Shown here piece after piece: positions 21,007-23,415 of a stretch of 23,415 bases of DNA. How positions within the stretch are numbered: the first letter of the stretch is position 1; each line of letters begins with the position of its first letter. A model generated the notes under the pieces. That model did no database searches. It saw only the letters and a program-made list of their open reading frames with translations, and was not told the origin of the DNA. A program made the translations under genes and the position numbers. This stretch comes from a virus: positions 1 to 23,415 of IMG/VR virus record IMGVR_UViG_3300043568_000826. One strand, 5' to 3'.

Positions 21007-22285
21007 CAACACGGCAGCAGAGCGTGCCGTGCTTGGCTCAATGCTCATTGACGATAGCGTAGTAGTACCAGTTATGTCGGTGCTTAGCAGCGAAGACTTC
21101 TACGACTACGGCTATCGCTCAATCTTTGAGTCAATGGAATCACTAGTGAAGCAGCGACGTGCCGTTGATACGGTTACTGTTGCCGATGAACTAGGCAACA
21201 AGATCCTTACCATCGGTGGCAGCACGGTGCTTGGTGATCTGGTGCGGGACACCCCGACATCAGCCAACTGGGAATCATACGCTGCCCTCATTGAGGAGTC
21301 GGCAGTAAGCCGTCGTCTCATTGAGGCGGCAGGAAAGATCGCAGAGATCGGGTATCAGGGGCTGTCCTCTGACGAGGCAGTAGACAAGGCGCAGGCAGAG
21401 ATGTACCGCCTTGCCCGTACCCGTACCAACTCTACGTTCTTGGATCTGTCGCATGTCATTGGCTTGTCGTGGGATCACTATGACAAGGCGAAGGCTGGCG
21501 AGAACGACACCATCAAGTCGGGCATCATCCCAATGGACAAGTTGATCGGCGGATGGGGCAAGTCAGACCTCGTCATCGTCGCGGCTCGCCCATCGGTAGG
21601 TAAGACGGCACTGGCTGTCAACCTCGCAACCAACGCTGCAGTACGGCAGGGCAAGTCGGTTGCCATCTTCTCTCTTGAGATGTCAAGCGAGCAGATCGGC
21701 ACACGCATCCTTGCAGATGCAGCGCACGTAGACATCAGTAAGATCCGTGCGGGTACGCTTACCCAGGCGGAGGAAGAGAAACTTACCGTGGCATCGGACG
21801 CGATTGCTCGTGCGAAGATCTACGTGGACGACTCGTCTGCGCTGACCCCGCTTGAGATTCGCAGCCGTTGCCGTCGGCTCAAGCAGGAGCAAGGGCTAGA
21901 CATGGTGGTCATTGACTACATCCAGTTGCTGTCGGCTATCCGCCAGCAGAAGGATGCCAACCGTGTGATGGAGACATCGGAGATCAGCCGCAGTCTCAAG
22001 CAGATCGCACGGGAACTCAACGTCCCAGTCATTGCCTTGTCGCAACTCTCTCGCAACTCTGAGTATCGTGACAGCGGCGAGCCACGCCTCGCTGACCTAC
22101 GAGATAGTGGTAGTATTGAGCAGGATGCCGACGTGGTGATCATGCTCTGGCGACCCAAGGAACAAGGCGATGAGTTCTACGACAATGTGAATGTCAAGGT
22201 AGCGAAGCATCGCAACGGTCCGATTGGTGACCTGCAGTTGGTCTTCCGCAAGGCGACCACCTCATTCACCAGCGGAGAACAGTAG
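20969..22285 (+). CDS. dnaB: Replicative DNA helicase, DnaB family
   Basis: A 438-residue hexameric helicase that unwinds DNA ahead of the phage fork. The N-terminal domain covers about 8-150 (NTAAERAVLGSMLIDDS, DFYDYGYRSIFESM). The RecA-like domain has Walker A ARPSVGKT at about 206-213, LEMSSEQ at about 236-242, Walker B MVVIDYIQLL at about 312-321, SQLSRNSE at about 358-365 and the DnaB signature LRDSGSIEQDAD at about 377-388. Length matches the family. Start ATG 20969 has GAGGAGG 9 nt upstream; TTG 20984 is an alternative, and a longer frame to 20813 runs through the preceding gene. Its presence implies the phage supplies its own helicase; no primase or polymerase lies in this window. Confidence 0.96.
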   Translation: MEVRSLTVSVKPNNTAAERAVLGSMLIDDSVVVPVMSVLSSEDFYDYGYRSIFESMESLVKQRRAVDTVTVADELGNKILTIGGSTVLGDLVRDTPTSANWESYAALIEESAVSRRLIEAAGKIAEIGYQGLSSDEAVDKAQAEMYRLARTRTNSTFLDLSHVIGLSWDHYDKAKAGENDTIKSGIIPMDKLIGGWGKSDLVIVAARPSVGKTALAVNLATNAAVRQGKSVAIFSLEMSSEQIGTRILADAAHVDISKIRAGTLTQAEEEKLTVASDAIARAKIYVDDSSALTPLEIRSRCRRLKQEQGLDMVVIDYIQLLSAIRQQKDANRVMETSEISRSLKQIARELNVPVIALSQLSRNSEYRDSGEPRLADLRDSGSIEQDADVVIMLWRPKEQGDEFYDNVNVKVAKHRNGPIGDLQLVFRKATTSFTSGEQ

Positions 22286-22293
22286 GAGGAAAC

Positions 22294-22968
22294 ATGCGTA
22301 CAGCAGGCGAACAGTTTGACGCTGTGCTCGCAGAGAAGTCTAAGGTTGGTCGTCCGTCCAAGGCGTTCTGGCGTGGCTCCCTTATGGGGGGCTGCCTCAG
22401 GGCGCACTGGTACGACAGCACTGGCGTGAAGGGGGAACCCTTTGACCAGAAGACATTGCGTATCTTTGAGCGCGGTCATGCCGTGTCCGAGTGGATCAGT
22501 AGTGTCTTTGCAGATGCGCCAGACATCCTTGGATACGAGACGGAAGTTCCAGTGGCTATGCCGTACTATGACTTTGCGGGAAACATTGACGCAGTAGTCA
22601 CTTGGAAAGACGGCAAGCAAGAAGTATGGGAGTTCAAGTCTACTAAGGCGACAGCATTTAAGTGGCTGAAAGATTCAGCCAAGCCAGAGCACGCCACTCA
22701 AGCGGCGCTCTATGCCATTGCCCTAGAAGATGGAGACGGCATCACCCGTCCAGCCCGTGTCATTTACGTCAACGCCGACGACTTCTCCTTCAGGGAGTAC
22801 ATCGTCAGCGAAGAGGAGCGTGACCGTGCGTGGCGTACGCTGAAGGTAGCACGGCAGTTCAGGGATCAGGATCGTATGCCGCCACAACTTCCCATCCCTG
22901 ATGGCAAGACGGTAAGCACCCGATACCCCTGCTCATACTGCAGGTTCAAGACAGTGTGTCGTGGATGA
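22294..22968 (+). CDS. Cas4/RecB-like PD-(D/E)XK nuclease with Fe-S cluster cysteines
   Basis: A 224-residue nuclease with AGGAGG 4 nt before ATG 22294. Active-site elements are H62 (FERGHAVSEW), D99 (GNIDAVVTW), E113 and K115 (WEFKSTKA), and Q136 with Y140 in the QAALYAIAL helix (motif QxxxY). One N-terminal cysteine (C34, GGCLRAHWY) and three C-terminal ones (C213, C216, C222; PCSYCRFKTVC) match the 4Fe-4S ligands of Cas4 and AddB-type nucleases. No cas1 or CRISPR array is present, so this is a phage replication/recombination exonuclease rather than a CRISPR protein. It starts 8 nt after dnaB and its stop overlaps the next ATG (ATGA). Confidence 0.93.
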   Translation: MRTAGEQFDAVLAEKSKVGRPSKAFWRGSLMGGCLRAHWYDSTGVKGEPFDQKTLRIFERGHAVSEWISSVFADAPDILGYETEVPVAMPYYDFAGNIDAVVTWKDGKQEVWEFKSTKATAFKWLKDSAKPEHATQAALYAIALEDGDGITRPARVIYVNADDFSFREYIVSEEERDRAWRTLKVARQFRDQDRMPPQLPIPDGKTVSTRYPCSYCRFKTVCRG

Positions 22969-23415
22969 TCGCGCTGCTCTTGTCCGCCTTCTTGCTGCTT
23001 ACACCACACGGTGTGAGAACAGAGGGGACGGCGACATGGTACGGGAATACCAATCCTCACAGTCAGAAGTTCTGCTACGGAGGCTACAAGAATACCTGCA
23101 ATCCCTACCTGAAGGGGGAGAAGGTATGGTACGCCGCAGTAGGATCATGGAAATGGGGGAATAAACCATATAAGATCATGGTATGTAGGGCGGACAACAC
23201 TACCCGTTGTGTAGTTGTAGTAGTCCGCGACTACTGCCTTGGTGCGGAAGCCGCCCTTCAGGGAAGGGGGAACCGCGCAGTAGACCTGTCACCTAAAGCA
23301 TTCTTAACATTGGCTCCGCTGAGAATCGGTGTAGTCCATGTTATAATCAAAGAGGTTAACTGGAATACTGAGGTAGGAATAGTATTAGTTAATAATAATA
23401 AATGGAGGAACCAAT
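22965..23415 (+). CDS. Secreted double-psi beta-barrel (RlpA/expansin-like) protein, 3' end outside window
   Basis: The frame from ATG 22965 is open for 150 codons to the right edge. Residues 1-20 (MIALLLSAFLLLTPHGVRTE) look like a signal peptide. The mature part begins TATWYGN, and later has VVVVVRDYC and RAVDLSPKAFLTLAPLRIG, in order and spacing resembling RlpA-like domains (WYG ... V.V.D ... R.xDLS..AF..LA). D89 and D107 occupy the conserved Asp positions. Five cysteines (37, 45, 74, 82, 91) could form disulfides outside the cell. RlpA proteins cut or bind peptidoglycan and expansins loosen walls, so envelope attack, lysis or superinfection control are candidates. The ATG overlaps the nuclease stop and lacks a strong ribosome site. 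GGAGGAACCA at the very edge looks like the ribosome site of another gene. Confidence 0.78.
   Translation, partial: MIALLLSAFLLLTPHGVRTEGTATWYGNTNPHSQKFCYGGYKNTCNPYLKGEKVWYAAVGSWKWGNKPYKIMVCRADNTTRCVVVVVRDYCLGAEAALQGRGNRAVDLSPKAFLTLAPLRIGVVHVIIKEVNWNTEVGIVLVNNNKWRNQ

Noticed and set aside
22294-22968. CRISPR-associated locus suggested by the Cas4-like gene
   Set aside because: No cas1, cas2, other cas gene or repeat array is present, and the neighbours are phage replication genes.
22961-23164. 67-codon frame starting with GTG overlapping the barrel gene
   Set aside because: The other frame, from ATG 22965, encodes a signal peptide and conserved barrel motifs and is open to the edge; this frame has no such features.

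Overview
The window is part of the genome of a tailed double-stranded DNA phage (Caudoviricetes). Diagnostic genes are a terminase large subunit, a portal protein, a collagen-like tail fibre with a tail-collar domain, a DnaB-type replicative helicase and a Cas4-like nuclease. Nothing in the sequence fixes the host: there is no tRNA, integrase or host gene. Strong AGGAGG ribosome sites and regular GTG starts show a bacterial host. The right-hand end carries a protein with an export signal and a double-psi beta-barrel (RlpA/expansin-like) fold, which would act on a cell envelope.

The window has two divergent halves separated by a non-coding switch region at about 14000-14569. The left half (1-13999, minus strand) is the packaging and virion module. 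In transcription order it holds a glycine-rich hydrophobic protein, a small basic protein, a long polycationic protein, the collagen-like fibre, a papain/C39-like cysteine peptidase, a Zn/HTH DNA-binding protein (candidate small terminase), two very basic proteins, an HExxH metallopeptidase, a small zinc-binding protein, a DUF6321-like protein, TerL, portal, and a large unknown virion protein that runs off the left edge. Genes abut or overlap by 1-74 nt, so this is one operon-like unit.

The right half (14570-23415, plus strand) is the early/replication module. It begins with about 22 small genes of 31-184 codons, nearly all with a strong Shine-Dalgarno and short overlaps. Many encode paired cysteines typical of zinc ribbons and some are tiny membrane peptides. 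They have no recognisable function and sit where phages usually keep host-takeover and anti-defence genes. They are followed by DnaB helicase, a Cas4/RecB-like nuclease, and the secreted double-psi beta-barrel protein, which is open at the right edge.

The switch region is AT-rich on its left side, contains a TATAAT box facing the structural genes, inverted repeats, and a series of GCACAGG direct repeats running into the first early gene. This could be a regulatory or origin region. Just after the first early gene lies a 130-nt spacer packed with four consecutive perfect hairpins, two of them part of a duplicated module, which is a candidate structured RNA. Three AT-rich islands, in terL, upstream of dnaB and at the right edge, stand out from the otherwise 50-65% GC sequence and suggest mosaicism. 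All calls are by eye from translation and motifs; no database search was run.
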